From Ideonella sp. A 288 (GTDB lineage Bacteria; Pseudomonadota; Gammaproteobacteria; Burkholderiales; Burkholderiaceae_C): a stretch of DNA of 64,000 bases. Shown one piece after another: positions 63,154 through 64,000 of this stretch. The stretch covers positions 1-64,000 of the forward strand of contig NZ_MWLO01000145.1 in the NCBI RefSeq assembly GCF_002198735.1. The letters run 5' to 3'. Position numbers and translations under genes: made by a program. Each line of letters opens with the position of its first letter. Position 1 is the first letter of the stretch. The notes beneath the pieces are model-generated. The model was given only the letters and a program-made list of their open reading frames with translations. It had not been told where the DNA came from and did no database searches.

Positions 63154-64000
63154 TCAGCTGCGGTAGTCGGCGTTGATGCTGACATAGTCGTGCGACAGAT
63201 CGCAGGTCCACACCGTGGCGGTGGCCGGCCCGCGGTGCAGGTCGACGCGCACGGTGATCTCGGACTGCTTCATCACGCGCTGGCCATCGGCCTCGCGGTA
63301 ATCGGGGTGGCGGCCGCCCTGCCGCGCGACGTGCACGTCATCGAGGAACAGGTCGATCAGGCCCTGGTCGAGATCATCGATGCCGGCGTAGCCCACCGCC
63401 GCCAGGATGCGGCCCAGGTTGGGGTCGCTGGCGAAGAACGCGGTCTTGACCAGCGGTGAATGGGCGATGGCATAGGCCGCCAGCCGGCACTCGGCCTCGT
63501 CGCGGCCCCCGTCGATGCGCACGGTGATGAACTTGGTGGCGCCCTCGCCATCGCGCACGATGGCCTGCGCCAGTTGCTGCGCCACGGCACCGACGGCCTC
63601 GCGCAAGGCGCGGCCGTCGGCCGAGTCGAGCGAGGTGATCTCTGCATGGCCCGCCTGTCGCGTGGCGGCGAGCACGAAGGAATCGTTGGTCGAGGTGTCG
63701 CCGTCGATGGTGATGCGGTTGAAGCTGGCGTCGGCCGCCTCGCGCACCAGGGTGCCGAGCAGCGCGGGCGCGATCACCGCGTCGGTGGCCACGAAGCCCA
63801 GCATGGTCGCCATGTTCGGCCGGATCATGCCCGCGCCCTTCGCGATGCCGCTGACGGTGACCTGGCGCCCGCCGATCACCACGCGCCGCGACGCCGCCTT
63901 GGGCAAGGTGTCGGTGGTCATGATGCCCTCGGCCGCCAGCGCCCAGCCGTCGGGCCGCAGCGCAGCCAGCGCGGCGGGCAGGCCGGCCTCGATGCGCTCG
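63154..64000 (-). CDS. argJ: Bifunctional glutamate N-acetyltransferase/ornithine acetyltransferase ArgJ, C-terminal part (cut by window edge)
   Basis: The frame is open to the right edge, so the 5' end is outside. The visible 282 residues contain [19 protein letters not shown] and the self-cleavage region [20 protein letters not shown], where Thr of the ATM-LGF block is the expected nucleophile. INADYRS at the end matches ArgJ. It makes N-acetylglutamate and releases ornithine in the cyclic arginine pathway. The frame has an internal ATG at 63921, but that is inside the protein. The MFS gene starts 109 bp downstream of its stop. Confidence 0.93.
   Translation of the reverse strand, partial: ERIEAGLPAALAALRPDGWALAAEGIMTTDTLPKAASRRVVIGGRQVTVSGIAKGAGMIRPNMATMLGFVATDAVIAPALLGTLVREAADASFNRITIDGDTSTNDSFVLAATRQAGHAEITSLDSADGRALREAVGAVAQQLAQAIVRDGEGATKFITVRIDGGRDEAECRLAAYAIAHSPLVKTAFFASDPNLGRILAAVGYAGIDDLDQGLIDLFLDDVHVARQGGRHPDYREADGQRVMKQSEITVRVDLHRGPATATVWTCDLSHDYVSINADYRS

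Overview
The window is one contiguous piece of a very GC-rich bacterial chromosome, about 70% GC by eye. Its gene content points to a betaproteobacterium of the order Burkholderiales, probably near the Rubrivivax/Leptothrix/Methylibium/Ideonella group. That placement is inferred from gene order (aspS, DUF502, fmdB, ubiB, ubiJ and ubiE, DUF971) and from an exosortase-B type exopolysaccharide locus; no rRNA or tRNA gene was seen to confirm it.

Layout. (1) 1-1794, plus strand: the tail of a type II secretion gspB and a class-III PLP enzyme. (2) 1966-17954, minus strand: a FeeM-like N-acyl amino acid synthase, a patatin, an ATP-dependent DNA ligase with its exonuclease partner, cardiolipin synthase ClsB with a YbhP-like EEP protein, nudB, a DAHP synthase, a Doc/AbrB toxin-antitoxin pair, aspS, DUF502, fmdB, a sodium:solute symporter, ubiB and ubiJ. 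(3) 18095-27896, plus strand: the first arm of a polysaccharide locus (initiating phosphoglycosyltransferase, EpsL, galE, manC, rfbB, rfbA and two lipoproteins). (4) 27916-50792, minus strand: the second arm (heparinase-like enzyme, CapK-like adenylating enzyme, glycosyltransferases, two asparagine-synthase-type amidotransferases, acyl and acetyltransferases, Wzy, Wzx, EpsI, exosortase B, and EpsG, F, E and D). (5) 51030-56223, minus strand: ubiE, DUF971 and a giant FAD/Fe-S oxidoreductase. (6) 56518-61547, plus strand: the glycerol-3-phosphate uptake operon ugpB-A-E-C-Q. (7) 61746-64000, minus strand: an MFS exporter and the 3' part of argJ.

How it works together. The roughly 33 kb between ubiJ and ubiE encodes almost a complete Wzx/Wzy-dependent exopolysaccharide machine. 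EpsB-like transferase primes the lipid carrier, GalE, ManC, RfbA and RfbB supply nucleotide sugars, five glycosyltransferases build the repeat unit, Wzx flips it and Wzy polymerises it. EpsF and EpsG set chain length, and EpsE and EpsL form the outer-membrane route. EpsD, EpsI and exosortase B are the linked accessory proteins. Many minus-strand genes overlap by ATGA, indicating one long translationally coupled operon. The locus sits between ubiquinone genes that are normally neighbours, so it looks like an insertion into conserved backbone.

Non-coding structure is concentrated at strand switches: a tandem 78-bp three-hairpin repeat (1810-1965), a perfect 12-bp inverted repeat in the ubiJ/eps divergent promoter (17976-18009) and a 151-bp imperfect palindrome (61552-61702). 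No CRISPR array, insertion sequence or transposase was found.
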